Shown here: positions 9,478 to 18,987 of the stretch, in pieces
Position numbering within the stretch: position 1 is the first letter of the stretch
Layout of the letters: each line of letters begins with the position of its first letter
NCBI RefSeq assembly: GCF_902497775.2
Contig: NZ_OZ024668.1
Location: forward strand, 2,875,826 to 2,939,825
Direction of reading: 5' to 3'
Source: Pseudomonas fluorescens
GTDB lineage: Bacteria > Pseudomonadota > Gammaproteobacteria > Pseudomonadales > Pseudomonadaceae
Length of the DNA stretch: 64,000 nucleotides
Notes under the pieces: generated by a model
What the model was told of the DNA's origin: nothing
The model's input: the letters and a program-made list of their open reading frames with translations, nothing else
The model's database searches: none
Translations under genes and position numbers: made by a program

Positions 9478-9563
9478 CAAGCTACAAGTATCAAGCTACA
9501 AGCTACAAGAAGAAGCAGCCATGCGCGATCCACTTGCAGCTTGAAGCTTGCCGCTTGAAGCTT
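9478..9563. repeat. AGCTTG/CAAGCT short-repeat cluster
   Basis: Three direct copies of CAAGCTACAAG-like units (9478-9511) face several inverted units of the CAGCTTGAAGCTTG type (9533-9563). They lie between gor and galU and reach the galU stop codon. This is a second class of Pseudomonas intergenic palindromic repeat, distinct from REP. The unit can form a cruciform or hairpin and may act as the galU terminator. Confidence 0.75.
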
Positions 9564-10402
9564 TAGTAAGCCTTGCCGGTCTTGTAGAAGTTCTCGAAGC
9601 AGAAGTTGGTTGCTTCGATGTAACCTTCGGCGCCACCGCAGTCGAAACGCTTGCCCTTGAACTTGTAGGCAATGACGCAGCCGTCCTGAGCCTGTTTCAT
9701 CAGGGCGTCGGTGATCTGGATTTCACCGCCCTTGCCCGGTTCGGTTTCTTCAATCAGTTTGAAGATGTCCGGGGTCATGATGTAGCGGCCGATGATCGCC
9801 AGGTTCGACGGAGCATCTTCAGGCTTTGGCTTCTCGACCATGTTGCGCACGCGGTACAGGTCGTCACCGATCAGGTCACCGGCGATCACGCCGTATTTGC
9901 TGGTCTCCTGCGGGTCGACTTCCATGATGGCAACGATGGTGCAGCGGTACTGTTTGTACAGCTTGACCATCTGCTTGAGCACGCTGTCGCCTTCGAGGTT
10001 GACGCACAGGTCGTCAGCCAGGACCACGGCGAACGGCTCGTCGCCGATCAGCGGGCGACCGGTGAGGATTGCGTGGCCCAGGCCTTTCATTTCGGTCTGA
10101 CGGGTGTAGGAGAAGGAACACTCGTCAAGCAGGCGACGGATGCCGACCAGGTACTTTTCCTTGTCGGTGCCCTTGATCTGGTTTTCCAGCTCGTAGCTGA
10201 TGTCGAAGTGGTCTTCCAGAGCGCGCTTGCCGCGACCGGTGACGATGGAAATCTCGTTCAACCCAGCTTCCAGCGCTTCTTCAACGCCATACTGGATCAG
10301 TGGCTTGTTCACCACCGGCAGCATTTCCTTGGGCATGGCTTTGGTAGCGGGCAGGAAGCGAGTGCCGTAACCGGCTGCAGGGAACAAGCATTTCTTGATC
10401 AT
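9563..10402 (-). CDS. galU: UTP--glucose-1-phosphate uridylyltransferase
   Basis: Makes UDP-glucose from UTP and glucose 1-phosphate, for lipopolysaccharide, exopolysaccharide and trehalose synthesis. The 279-residue protein has the nucleotidyltransferase signature KCLFPAAGYGTRFLPATKAMP and the acid metal-binding segment VVLADDL. The MVEKP motif and the FDCGGAEGYIEA end are those of bacterial GalU. The start is MIKKCLF; five codons of in-frame sequence upstream are unlikely to be translated. Confidence 0.97.
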   Translation of the reverse strand: MIKKCLFPAAGYGTRFLPATKAMPKEMLPVVNKPLIQYGVEEALEAGLNEISIVTGRGKRALEDHFDISYELENQIKGTDKEKYLVGIRRLLDECSFSYTRQTEMKGLGHAILTGRPLIGDEPFAVVLADDLCVNLEGDSVLKQMVKLYKQYRCTIVAIMEVDPQETSKYGVIAGDLIGDDLYRVRNMVEKPKPEDAPSNLAIIGRYIMTPDIFKLIEETEPGKGGEIQITDALMKQAQDGCVIAYKFKGKRFDCGGAEGYIEATNFCFENFYKTGKAY

Positions 10403-10547
10403 ATACGTCCTTAACAAGGGCTTTGCGTACGAAATTCGGCGCAGTCTAATCAGGCGGCGGTCACCTTACAATGCCCCGCCACCACTGGCCGATGCCATCA
10501 TAGATGAAATCCCGGGGTGGATAGTTCCCCGGGACCACAAATAATGC

Positions 10548-10567
10548 GCCGGTGACTGACCACCGGC
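10548..10567 (-). terminator. Possible terminator of the tsdBA operon
   Basis: Seven-bp stem GCCGGTG/CACCGGC with a 6-base loop, 27 bases after the tsdA-like stop, followed on the minus strand by GCGCATTATTT. A second stem (TCCCGGGG with CCCCGGGA, 10510-10534) follows. The U-tract is weak. Confidence 0.4.
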
Positions 10568-10593
10568 AGGTAAAACCTCGGGCATCGAGGCCT

Positions 10594-11499
10594 CTACAGG
10601 CCCTGCCCTACCAGCACACCGTCGACCTTCTGGCCATAGAGGTTGACGCCATCATTGGCATGGAACTTCAGCCGGGTCTTCTCGATCGAGCCGTCGACCA
10701 GGCGCGGATCCTGCGGCCGTTCGTGGCGGTTGATGTACGCCGCCACGTCCCAGGCCTGCTGGTCGCTCAGGCTGCCGGGCTTGCCCAGGGGCATATTGTG
10801 CTTGATGAAGGAGGCCGCAGTGTTGATCCGGTGCATGCCGGCACCCCAATTGTAGGAGTCCTTGCCCCACAACGGCGGCATCACGTAGTCCTTGGCCACT
10901 TTCTGCCCTTCGCCATTGGCGCCGTGGCAAATGGAGCACTGGGCCTGGTACACCTGCTCACCCCGTTTGAAGTCATAGCCTTCAGCCGATTGCGGCACGT
11001 CCGGGTAGCCGCGGCCAGCGCTCTCGACACCAATCGGCGCCTTGCTTGCCAACCAGTAGGCATACACCGACAAGGCAGTCATCTGCGGGCTGTCAGCCGC
11101 CGGTGGCTTGCCGTTCATGCTGAACTGAAAGCAGCCCTGGATGCGCTCGGCAAAGGTATTGACCTTGTCGTTTTTCTTGCGATAGGCCGGATACATCGGG
11201 TACGCGCCCCACAGCGGTGCCGAGTTGCCCAGGCGGCCCTGGTCGAGGTGACAGTTGCTGCAGTTAAGGCCGTTGCCGACGTAGTCGGGCATCAACCGGC
11301 GCGTGTCGACAAACAGCGCATAGCCATCACGGACCATCTTGCCGTAGGCGTTGTCGGGCAGTTCGCTCTCCGCGGGCGGGGTGAAGCCTGGCGCCGCGGC
11401 CGGCGGGGTCTTGAGTTGCGACTGGTCTTCCATTGCAATCGGCGCGGCATGGACATTGCCCAGGCTCAAGGCCAGGGCGGCGAGAATCATCGGCTTCAT
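10594..11499 (-). CDS. tsdA: Diheme c-type cytochrome, thiosulfate dehydrogenase (TsdA) family
   Basis: Periplasmic enzyme proposed to oxidise two thiosulfates to tetrathionate (or the reverse). A signal peptide of ~18 residues ends in VHA. Two heme c sites are visible, CSNCH (residues 80-84) and CSICH (188-192). TsdA-like landmarks are ERIQGCFQFSMNGKP between the hemes and NMPLGKPGSLSDQQAWDVAAY after the second heme, which supplies a Met ligand. The start overlaps the stop of the upstream diheme cytochrome by four bases (ATGA), giving the tsdB-tsdA order described in P. stutzeri. I call the family with fair confidence; the direction of the reaction is unknown. Confidence 0.78.
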   Translation of the reverse strand: MKPMILAALALSLGNVHAAPIAMEDQSQLKTPPAAAPGFTPPAESELPDNAYGKMVRDGYALFVDTRRLMPDYVGNGLNCSNCHLDQGRLGNSAPLWGAYPMYPAYRKKNDKVNTFAERIQGCFQFSMNGKPPAADSPQMTALSVYAYWLASKAPIGVESAGRGYPDVPQSAEGYDFKRGEQVYQAQCSICHGANGEGQKVAKDYVMPPLWGKDSYNWGAGMHRINTAASFIKHNMPLGKPGSLSDQQAWDVAAYINRHERPQDPRLVDGSIEKTRLKFHANDGVNLYGQKVDGVLVGQGL

Positions 11500-12146
11500 G
11501 GCTTGACCTCCGGGCTGACAGGGTTTGCGAAGTAATTGGCCACGGCCTTTATTTCGTCATCGGTCATGGACTTGGCCACGCCGACCATCAGTTGGTTGGG
11601 GTCGTTGCTGCGGCTGCCGTCACGCCAGGCGTTGAGCTGGGCAATCAGGTAGGTCGCCGGTTGATGGGCCAAGGGCGGGAAATGCTCGCCGACACCGCCC
11701 CCTCCAGGCCCGTGGCACTGCACGCAACCGGGGATCTTGCGGTTCCAGTCGCCATACAGCGCCAGCTTCTGCACAGGATCCGCAGCCATTTGCTGGCGGT
11801 GAAGATCGCTGGCGGGTTCGCTGGGCATGGCGGCCAGGGTTGTGCTGACCGCCTGGATTTCTTCAGCACTCAGGGCCTTGGCCAGCGGTTCCATGATCGG
11901 ATGCTTGCGGCTGCCGTTTTGAAAGTCATGCAGTTGCTTGCTCAAGTACGCCGCTGGCAAGCCGGCCAGGCGCGGAAACCCGGCAGGCGCTATGCCCTTG
12001 GCATCTGGGCCATGGCAGCCCAGGCAGGCCATGGCGGCCGGGTTCTGGCCGCCTTGGGTGAATATTTTCTGACCATCGGCGGCGTGAGCGGCAGGCAGTG
12101 AAAACAGCAGCAAGCTGCTGATCAGGATGCGATCCAGTGGGATCAT
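11496..12146 (-). CDS. tsdB: Diheme cytochrome c4-like protein, TsdB-type electron partner
   Basis: Exported diheme cytochrome of 216 residues with a signal peptide (IPLDRILISSLLLFSLPAAHA) and two CxxCH sites (CLGCHG and CVQCHG), one in each half of a c4-like duplicated fold. Met ligands are likely in the HPIMEPLAKALS and NQLMVGVAKSMT segments. I use the ATG with GGAG six bases upstream rather than the ATG four codons earlier. Translational coupling to the TsdA-like gene suggests it accepts electrons from that enzyme and passes them to the respiratory chain. Confidence 0.8.
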   Translation of the reverse strand: MIPLDRILISSLLLFSLPAAHAADGQKIFTQGGQNPAAMACLGCHGPDAKGIAPAGFPRLAGLPAAYLSKQLHDFQNGSRKHPIMEPLAKALSAEEIQAVSTTLAAMPSEPASDLHRQQMAADPVQKLALYGDWNRKIPGCVQCHGPGGGGVGEHFPPLAHQPATYLIAQLNAWRDGSRSNDPNQLMVGVAKSMTDDEIKAVANYFANPVSPEVKP

Positions 12147-12279
12147 CACGGACTCCATTTTCTTGTTATAAGCTTAGGCTTAATAAGTATAAGCCTATGG
12201 ATAGTAGGCCTATCCGCCGTGAGCTACAACGCAGAAAGATGGCTAGATGCCAGCTGAATCGGTTAGGTGATTAAAGAAA

Positions 12280-12630
12280 TTACCCGGAGATGCAGCGCGT
12301 CGCCGCAGTCTTCACATCACCCAGGCGCAGCGGGAAGTTGTTCAACCGCTCATACAGCTTGATGCTGCTGCCGCTGCCACGCTTGTCAATGTCCACCAGT
12401 GCGGCCGGGCCGGCACCAACCTTTTGTGGCACGACCAGACGCAGACCGTCGTGGCGCTCTTCAACTTCCAGCTGCCCGCGACTCTCCTTCAACTGCTGCT
12501 GTACGCAGTCGGCATATTCCTGGGGTTTCTTGCCAGAAATAACGTTGAGGGTTTCCGGGCTACTCTCCAGTTCAGACACACTGACACAACCACCCAGCGT
12601 TACTGCCAACGCTGCTACGACCCACTTCAT
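12280..12630 (-). CDS. Small lipoprotein, function unknown (116 aa)
   Basis: The N-terminus MKWVVAALAVTLGGCVS has a lipobox (LGGC), so the mature protein should be anchored through its Cys to the inner or outer membrane. GGAGG lies 8 bases before the ATG. The remainder contains a Cys pair (DCVQQQL and TRCISG) that may form a disulfide. No named domain is recognised. It is divergent from the small gene pair at 12789. Confidence 0.8.
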   Translation of the reverse strand: MKWVVAALAVTLGGCVSVSELESSPETLNVISGKKPQEYADCVQQQLKESRGQLEVEERHDGLRLVVPQKVGAGPAALVDIDKRGSGSSIKLYERLNNFPLRLGDVKTAATRCISG

Positions 12631-12788
12631 CAAACACACCTCCACCACGGAAAAAGATTAAGACCACGCGCAGACCATTTTGCTCCCTTGAATGGCAGTT
12701 TTATCCTGGGCCTGGCACGAAGGCCGACAGTGTAACCGACATCATGGTATCGTTTTGATTTGCTGACAGATCCAATGCGGAGTGCAAC

Positions 12789-13091
12789 ATGAAATTCGTA
12801 CACCAGCGCGAGCACCTCAACGAGGATGACATCGTGGTCATCCATTGCTCTCAGCGCTGCAATATCCGCCTGATGAACGACGCCAACTTCCGCAGCTTCA
12901 AGAACGGCGGCCGTCACACCTACCACGGCGGCGCCTTCGTCGACTTCCCGGCCAAGATCACCGTGCCCAGCACTGGTTTCTGGAACATCACCATCGACAC
13001 GGTCGGCCCCCGGGCCCTGTCGGCGGTGACCAAGCCAACCTTCACCCATACCATCAAGTTCATTCGCCGTTCGTCGTCGAAGCTGAGATAA
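12789..13091 (+). CDS. DUF1883-family protein (100 aa)
   Basis: Compact, probably all-beta protein without signal peptide. The segment MKFVHQREHLNEDDIVVIHC, followed by RLMNDANFRSFKNGGRHTYH, matches the conserved DUF1883 pattern as I remember it. Its function is not known. The gene is followed five bases later by a 56-residue gene, which is probably co-transcribed. Confidence 0.82.
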   Translation: MKFVHQREHLNEDDIVVIHCSQRCNIRLMNDANFRSFKNGGRHTYHGGAFVDFPAKITVPSTGFWNITIDTVGPRALSAVTKPTFTHTIKFIRRSSSKLR

Positions 13092-13095
13092 GCCC

Positions 13096-13266
13096 ATGAG
13101 CCAGACCACCAAGTACGTCATCAAGTACAAGATCGACGGCGAACAACGTTTCGACTTCGCCCAGATGATCAGCGATGCACCAGAACATGTGCAGGCAGCG
13201 CTGCAGCAGCTCCACGGCGAAGACGCCAAGAAGATCACTGATATCAAGGTGAGCAAAGCGCTGTAA
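13096..13266 (+). CDS. Small hypothetical protein (56 aa)
   Basis: Starts four bases after the DUF1883 stop and ends 33 bases before the nitronate monooxygenase gene. The sequence begins MSQTTKYVIKYKIDGEQRFD and ends in KKITDIKVSKAL. It is acidic-basic mixed and probably one small alpha/beta unit. No family is recognised. Tight spacing supports a real gene expressed with its neighbour. Confidence 0.65.
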   Translation: MSQTTKYVIKYKIDGEQRFDFAQMISDAPEHVQAALQQLHGEDAKKITDIKVSKAL

Positions 13267-13299
13267 AACCACCCTCAGCACACACAAGGAACCCCAGGC

Positions 13300-14373
13300 A
13301 TGAGCCAATGGCCGGACACCCGTCTGCTCGATCTGCTCGGTATCGAATTGCCGATCCTTCAGGCGCCAATGGCCGGCTCCACCGGTTCGGCCATGGCCAT
13401 CGCCGTGAGCAACGCCGGCGGCCTGGGTTCGCTGCCGTGTGCGACCTTGAGCCTGGAACAGATCCGCGCCGAGCTGCAAGCCTTCAGCGAGGCCAGCAAC
13501 GGCCCGCTCAACGTCAACTTCTTCTGCCATCAGCCGCCGCAACCAGACCCTGCCCACGACGCAGCCTGGAAGCAGGCGCTCAAACCGTACTATGAAGAGC
13601 TGGGCGCCGACTTCGAGGCGCCCACGCCGGTCTCCAACCGTACGCCGTTCGACGACGCCAGCTGCCAGCTGATCGAGCAATTCACGCCGGCGGTGGTGAG
13701 CTTTCACTTTGGCCTGCCCGAAGCCAGCCTGCTCAAGCGGGTCAAGGCCACGGGGGCCAAGGTGCTGTCCAGCGCCACCACGGTCGACGAAGCCCTGTGG
13801 CTGGAAGATCACGGCTGCGACGCAATCATCGCCATGGGCTACGAAGCCGGGGGCCATCGCGGGATGTTCCTCAGCAGCGACCTCAACACCCAGGTCGGTA
13901 CCCTGGCGCTGGTGCCGCAGATCGTCGATGCGGTGAACGTGCCGGTGATCGCCGCTGGCGGCATTGGCGACCATCGCGGCATCGTCGCCGCCCTGGCCCT
14001 GGGCGCCTCGGCGGTGCAACTGGGCACCGCCTACCTGTTCTGCCCCGAGGCCAAGGTCTCGGCAGCCCATCGCCAGGCCCTGCACAGCGCCAAGGCAAGC
14101 GACACGGCGCTGACCAATCTGTTTACCGGGCGCCCGGCACGCGGGATCAGCACACGAATCATGCGCGAACTGGGGCCCATGAGTGAGCTTGCGCCACACT
14201 TCCCCCTGGCCGCAGGTGCGCTGATGCCGCTACGAGCGATCAGCGAACCAAAAGGCAACAGCGATTTCAGCAACCTCTGGTCGGGCCAGGCACTGCGTCT
14301 GGGCCAGGCCCTGCCGGCTGGCGAACTGACCCGCAGCCTGGCTGAAAAAGCCCTCGCCCAGCTCAAGCGCTGA
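13300..14373 (+). CDS. Nitronate monooxygenase (class I, NMO family)
   Basis: FMN-dependent TIM-barrel enzyme of 357 residues that oxidises propionate 3-nitronate and other alkyl nitronates, a detoxification role. Landmarks are ILQAPMAGSTGSAMA at the N-terminus, GCDAIIAMGYEAGGHRG around the active-site region, IAAGGIGDHRG for phosphate binding and ASAVQLGTAYLFCPEA. The catalytic His of this class is expected in GYEAGGHRG. It could have been called 2-nitropropane dioxygenase in older annotation. It is preceded by two small genes in the same direction. Confidence 0.92.
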   Translation: MSQWPDTRLLDLLGIELPILQAPMAGSTGSAMAIAVSNAGGLGSLPCATLSLEQIRAELQAFSEASNGPLNVNFFCHQPPQPDPAHDAAWKQALKPYYEELGADFEAPTPVSNRTPFDDASCQLIEQFTPAVVSFHFGLPEASLLKRVKATGAKVLSSATTVDEALWLEDHGCDAIIAMGYEAGGHRGMFLSSDLNTQVGTLALVPQIVDAVNVPVIAAGGIGDHRGIVAALALGASAVQLGTAYLFCPEAKVSAAHRQALHSAKASDTALTNLFTGRPARGISTRIMRELGPMSELAPHFPLAAGALMPLRAISEPKGNSDFSNLWSGQALRLGQALPAGELTRSLAEKALAQLKR

Positions 14374-15212
<839 letters not shown>

Positions 15213-15213
<1 letters not shown>

Positions 15214-15893
15214 TGCCACTGGATGCCAGCGACCTCGGCGCCATCTGGCTGACCTTCAAACTGGCCAGCCTGACCACGCTGATTTTGTTGCTGGTCGGCA
15301 CCCCCATCGCCTGGTGGCTGGCGCGCACGCGCTCATGGCTGCGCGGGCCGGTGGGCGCGGTGGTGGCGCTACCGTTGGTGCTACCGCCGACCGTGATCGG
15401 CTTTTACCTGTTACTGGCCCTGGGCCCCAACGGCTGGATCGGCCAGACCACCGAAGCGCTTGGGCTGGGCACCGTGGTGTTCAGCTTCAGCGGCCTGGTG
15501 ATCGGTTCGGTGGTGTATTCCATGCCCTTTGTCGTACAGCCACTGCAAAACGCTTTCAGCGCCATCGGTGAGCGACCGCTGGAAGTGGCTGCGACCTTGC
15601 GCGCCAGCCCCTGGGACACCTTCGTCCATGTGGTATTGCCCTTGGCCCGCCCAGGCTTTATCACCGCCAGCATCCTCGGCTTTGCCCACACCGTCGGTGA
15701 GTTCGGCGTGGTGCTGATGATCGGCGGCAATATTCCCGACAAGACCCGGGTGGTCTCGGTGCAGATCTTCGACCATGTCGAAGCCATGCAATACCTGCAA
15801 GCCCATTGGCTGGCCGGGGCCATGCTGGCGTTCTCTTTCCTCGTGCTGCTGGCGCTGTACTCCAGCCGCCGGGGCAAATCGGCCTGGAGCTGA
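15213..15893 (+). CDS. modB: Molybdate ABC transporter permease
   Basis: Inner-membrane permease of 226 residues with about five hydrophobic helices ([20 protein letters not shown] first). The EAA loop is seen as [25 protein letters not shown]. Its ATG shares one base with the modA stop (TGATG), indicating translational coupling. It forms the homodimeric channel for molybdate and couples to ModC. Confidence 0.96.
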
Positions 15894-15895
15894 GC

Positions 15896-16984
15896 ATGGC
15901 GGCGATGATTCATGCCCGATTGAAACTTGCCCGTGACGACTTCACTCTGGATGTCGACCTGCAACTGCCCGGGCACGGCATCAGTGCCTTGTTCGGCCAT
16001 TCCGGCTCTGGCAAGACTACCTGCCTGCGCTGCCTGGCCGGGCTTGAGCGCGCGCCCGAGGCCTATATCGAGGTTAACGGCGAGATCTGGCAGGACTCGC
16101 GCCGCGAGCACTTCATTGCCCCGCACCAGCGCCCGATCGGCTACGTCTTCCAGGAGGCCAGCCTGTTTCCTCACCTGTCGGTGCACGCCAACCTGACGTT
16201 CGGCTACAAACGCATCCCTGCCCAGCAGCGCAAGGTCAGCCTCGAACAGGCCTGCGAACTGCTCGGCATCGAGCATTTGCTGGAGCGCAAGCCTGCCACC
16301 CTTTCCGGCGGTGAAGCCCAGCGCGTGGGCATTGCCAGGGCGCTGCTGAGCAGCCCGCAACTGTTGTTGATGGACGAGCCGCTGGCGGCCCTGGATGCTC
16401 CGCGCAAGCGCGAGATCCTGCCGTACCTGGAACGCCTGCACAGCGAGCTGGAGATCCCGCTGATTTATGTCAGCCATGCCCAGGATGAAGTCGCGCGCCT
16501 GGCCGATCACCTGGTTCTGCTGGAACAGGGCAAGGTCCAGGCCAGCGGACCGATTGCCGCCACCCTCGCCCGCCTTGACCTGCCACTGGCCCAGGGCGAT
16601 GACGCCGGGGTCATCATCGAAGGCCAGGTCAGTGCCTACAACCGCGACTATCAGTTGCTCAGCCTGCAACTGCCGCACAGCGAGCTGCAACTGCGCCTAG
16701 CCCACGAGCCGTTGGCGGTCGGCATGCCGCTGCGCCTGAAGGTCCAGGCGCGGGACGTCAGCCTGAGCCTGGGCGCCGACCAGCAATCGAGCATCCTCAA
16801 TCGTCTGCCGGTGACCGTCAGCGGCCATCGCCCGGCGGACAACAGCGCCCACGTACTGGTCAGCCTGGACGCGGCCGGCACCACCTTGCTGGCGCGCATC
16901 ACCCGCTACTCCGCCGACCAGCTCCAACTGCACGCCGGGCAGTCGCTGTGGGCACAGATCAAGTCGGTGGCACTGTTGGGTTGA
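15896..16984 (+). CDS. modC: Molybdate ABC transporter ATPase
   Basis: ATPase of 362 residues with Walker A GHSGSGKT, signature LSGGEAQR, Walker B LLLMDEP and switch His in [12 protein letters not shown]. The C-terminal region ([14 protein letters not shown]) is the Mop/TOBE oxyanion-binding domain that lets ModC sense cytoplasmic molybdate. The start is two bases after modB; an ATG three codons later is an alternative. With modA and modB it completes the importer that supplies molybdenum cofactor enzymes. Confidence 0.95.
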   Translation: MAAMIHARLKLARDDFTLDVDLQLPGHGISALFGHSGSGKTTCLRCLAGLERAPEAYIEVNGEIWQDSRREHFIAPHQRPIGYVFQEASLFPHLSVHANLTFGYKRIPAQQRKVSLEQACELLGIEHLLERKPATLSGGEAQRVGIARALLSSPQLLLMDEPLAALDAPRKREILPYLERLHSELEIPLIYVSHAQDEVARLADHLVLLEQGKVQASGPIAATLARLDLPLAQGDDAGVIIEGQVSAYNRDYQLLSLQLPHSELQLRLAHEPLAVGMPLRLKVQARDVSLSLGADQQSSILNRLPVTVSGHRPADNSAHVLVSLDAAGTTLLARITRYSADQLQLHAGQSLWAQIKSVALLG

Positions 16985-17026
16985 GGCTGCGGTCCATAGT
17001 ACAAATCCCGCAACCGGACCTGCGCC

Positions 17027-18040
17027 ATGCCCGAAGCCGTCCTGCCCGCCGCCCTGCATTATGTCGATGACACCCAGCCCGGCCTGCGCCGCAAGACCCT
17101 GCGCGGCCAGTTCGCCTACTTCGATGCGCAAGGCGAACGGGTCATCGACCCGACTACCCTTGAACGAATCAAGTCTCTGGTGATTCCCCCGGCCTACAGT
17201 GATGTGTGGATCTGCGCCGACCCGCAAGGTCATCTGCAGGCGACCGGCCGTGACGCCCGCGGGCGCAAGCAGTATCGCTACCACGCCGACTGGCGCAGCT
17301 ACCGCGATAGCCACAAGTACGCACGCATGCTGGCCTTCGCCAGCCTGCTGCCCAAGCTGCGCCGGCAACTGGACCGTCACCTGGCGCGGCCGGGGCTTGA
17401 TCGGCAAAAAGTCATGGCCCTGGTGGTGAGCCTGCTCGACAGCACCTTGATCCGCATCGGCAACCGCCAGTATGCCCGCGACAACAAGTCCTATGGGTTG
17501 ACTACCCTGCGCAACCGTCACGTCAAGGTCAACGGCAGCGCCATACGCTTTCAGTTTCGCGGCAAGAGCGGCATCGAGCATCAGGTGACGGTGAAGAACC
17601 GGCGCCTGGCCAACCTGATCAAGCGCTGCATGGACCTGCCCGGCCAGGACCTGTTCCAGTACCAGGATGATCAGGGCCAACGCCACAGCGTCGGCTCGGC
17701 CGACGTCAACGCCTACCTGCAGGAGCTGACCGGCAGCGACTTCACCGCCAAGGACTACCGCACCTGGGCCGGCAGCGCCCTGGCCCTGAGCCTGTTGCGC
17801 CAGCTCGAGTGGCAACCGGAGCAGGAGGCCAGGCGGCAGATCATCGAGACCGTCAAACAGGTTGCCAGCCGCCTGGGCAACACCCCGGCGGTATGCCGGC
17901 GCTGCTATATCCACCCGGCGCTGTTCGAGCATTTCACCCTGGGCGAGCTGGCCAAACTGCCGCGAGCCCGCACCCGCAAGGGGCTTGAGGCCGAGGAAGT
18001 GGCCCTGGCGCTGTTTCTGCAAAACCTCCCTGCCCCTTGA
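17027..18040 (+). CDS. DNA topoisomerase IB (poxvirus-like)
   Basis: Monomeric type IB topoisomerase of 337 residues that relaxes both positive and negative supercoils through a 3'-phosphotyrosyl intermediate. Family landmarks include the N-terminal RKTLRGQFAYFDAQGERV and KQYRYHADWR region, then IRIGNRQYARDNKSYGLTTL with the first catalytic Arg. The Lys follows in QFRGKSG, and the nucleophile Tyr is in CRRCYIHPALFEHF near residue 293. It is probably a stand-alone gene; 42 bases separate it from modC. Confidence 0.92.
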   Translation: MPEAVLPAALHYVDDTQPGLRRKTLRGQFAYFDAQGERVIDPTTLERIKSLVIPPAYSDVWICADPQGHLQATGRDARGRKQYRYHADWRSYRDSHKYARMLAFASLLPKLRRQLDRHLARPGLDRQKVMALVVSLLDSTLIRIGNRQYARDNKSYGLTTLRNRHVKVNGSAIRFQFRGKSGIEHQVTVKNRRLANLIKRCMDLPGQDLFQYQDDQGQRHSVGSADVNAYLQELTGSDFTAKDYRTWAGSALALSLLRQLEWQPEQEARRQIIETVKQVASRLGNTPAVCRRCYIHPALFEHFTLGELAKLPRARTRKGLEAEEVALALFLQNLPAP

Positions 18041-18322
18041 AAAGCCATTCAGCCAAACCCACCTTGACTATCATGCAGAGAAATTTCCCATATTCCTTCA
18101 ACCCCCCTATGCTTGCGGGTACGGGCAGCACTCGCTGTTCCGGAGTGCTCATCCAGCCAATCGGCACCTGCGACTAAAGACTCACTACAGAATCTGTGTT
18201 CGGGGGAATTAATATCCGCCGAAAGCGTCTTTAATGAAGGGAAAGAGGGATACACCCCCTGTGTGATCCCGGCTTATGCGGGCTGCGCCTGCAAGGCAAC
18301 TTACGTTACCAAGGAGAAATAC

Positions 18323-18520
18323 ATGCTGATACTCACCCGCAAGGTTGGCGAAAGCATCGTCATCAACGATGACATCAAAGTCACCATTCTGGGCGTCAAA
18401 GGGATGCAAGTGAGGATCGGCATCGATGCACCGAAAGATGTACAGGTGCACCGCGAGGAGATTTTCAAACGCATTCAGGCCGGTAGCCCGGCACCGGAAA
18501 AAGGAGGCGACGAGCACTAA
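18323..18520 (+). CDS. rsmE: Carbon storage regulator CsrA / RsmE-like post-transcriptional regulator
   Basis: Dimeric RNA-binding protein of 65 residues that represses translation by binding GGA motifs in leaders and is antagonised by RsmX/Y/Z RNAs under GacA control. [20 protein letters not shown] is the canonical first half; the RNA-binding end contains [19 protein letters not shown] with the key Arg. The extended tail ([13 protein letters not shown]) is longer than RsmA and closer to RsmE-type paralogues. AAGGAG lies six bases before the ATG and itself carries a GGA that could allow autoregulation. The 282 bases upstream hold no other gene. Confidence 0.93.
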   Translation: MLILTRKVGESIVINDDIKVTILGVKGMQVRIGIDAPKDVQVHREEIFKRIQAGSPAPEKGGDEH

Positions 18521-18596
18521 GTAGCCCCCAGCTGACTCAAGCCGCACGGATGCGCTTGATCCTGTACCGACAGCCTGCAGGCTGCGCTATCAGGTC

Positions 18597-18968
18597 TCAA
18601 GGCACCTCGGGTGCGCCGACCAGTTCCTTCACTTTGGCAATCAGTTGTTCGATGTCGAAGGGTTTGTCGAACACGGCAGCGAACAGCCCAGGTTTGTCCC
18701 GCCCCTTGTGAGCCTGCGCCCCGCTCATCAGTATCACTGGCAAGCCCTGCAATTGCGGCTCTGCGTGGATACTGGTCGCCAACGCTTCGCCATCCATCAC
18801 CGGCATCATGTAATCGGTGATCACCAGCTCCACCCGCTTTTCTTTCAACAAATCCAGAGCCTTCTGCCCATTGCCGGCCAGTTCCACGTCGAAGCCTTCG
18901 TCTTCCAGGGCCCAGCCGAGGATGTTGGCGATCAGGTACTCGTCGTCGACGACCAGAATGGTACTCAT
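18597..18968 (-). CDS. Single-domain response regulator (CheY-like receiver)
   Basis: 123-residue receiver without output domain. The acidic pair is D8-D9, the phosphoacceptor D52 (TDYMMPVMDG), the signalling Ser is in ILMSGAQ and the conserved Lys is K102 in FDKPF. It is the third gene of an operon with a PAS histidine kinase and a KaiC-like ATPase on the same strand, so the likely phosphodonor is the kinase two genes upstream. Its output is probably protein-protein, perhaps with the KaiC-like protein. Confidence 0.92.
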   Translation of the reverse strand: MSTILVVDDEYLIANILGWALEDEGFDVELAGNGQKALDLLKEKRVELVITDYMMPVMDGEALATSIHAEPQLQGLPVILMSGAQAHKGRDKPGLFAAVFDKPFDIEQLIAKVKELVGAPEVP

Positions 18969-18987
18969 GGTGTTGCCACCCCCATCC

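Noticed and set aside
16697..18022. 441-codon antisense frame over modC and topoisomerase IB
   Set aside because: Composition (Gly/Ala/Gln/Leu-rich) is typical of antisense high-GC frames, and it crosses two well-identified genes.
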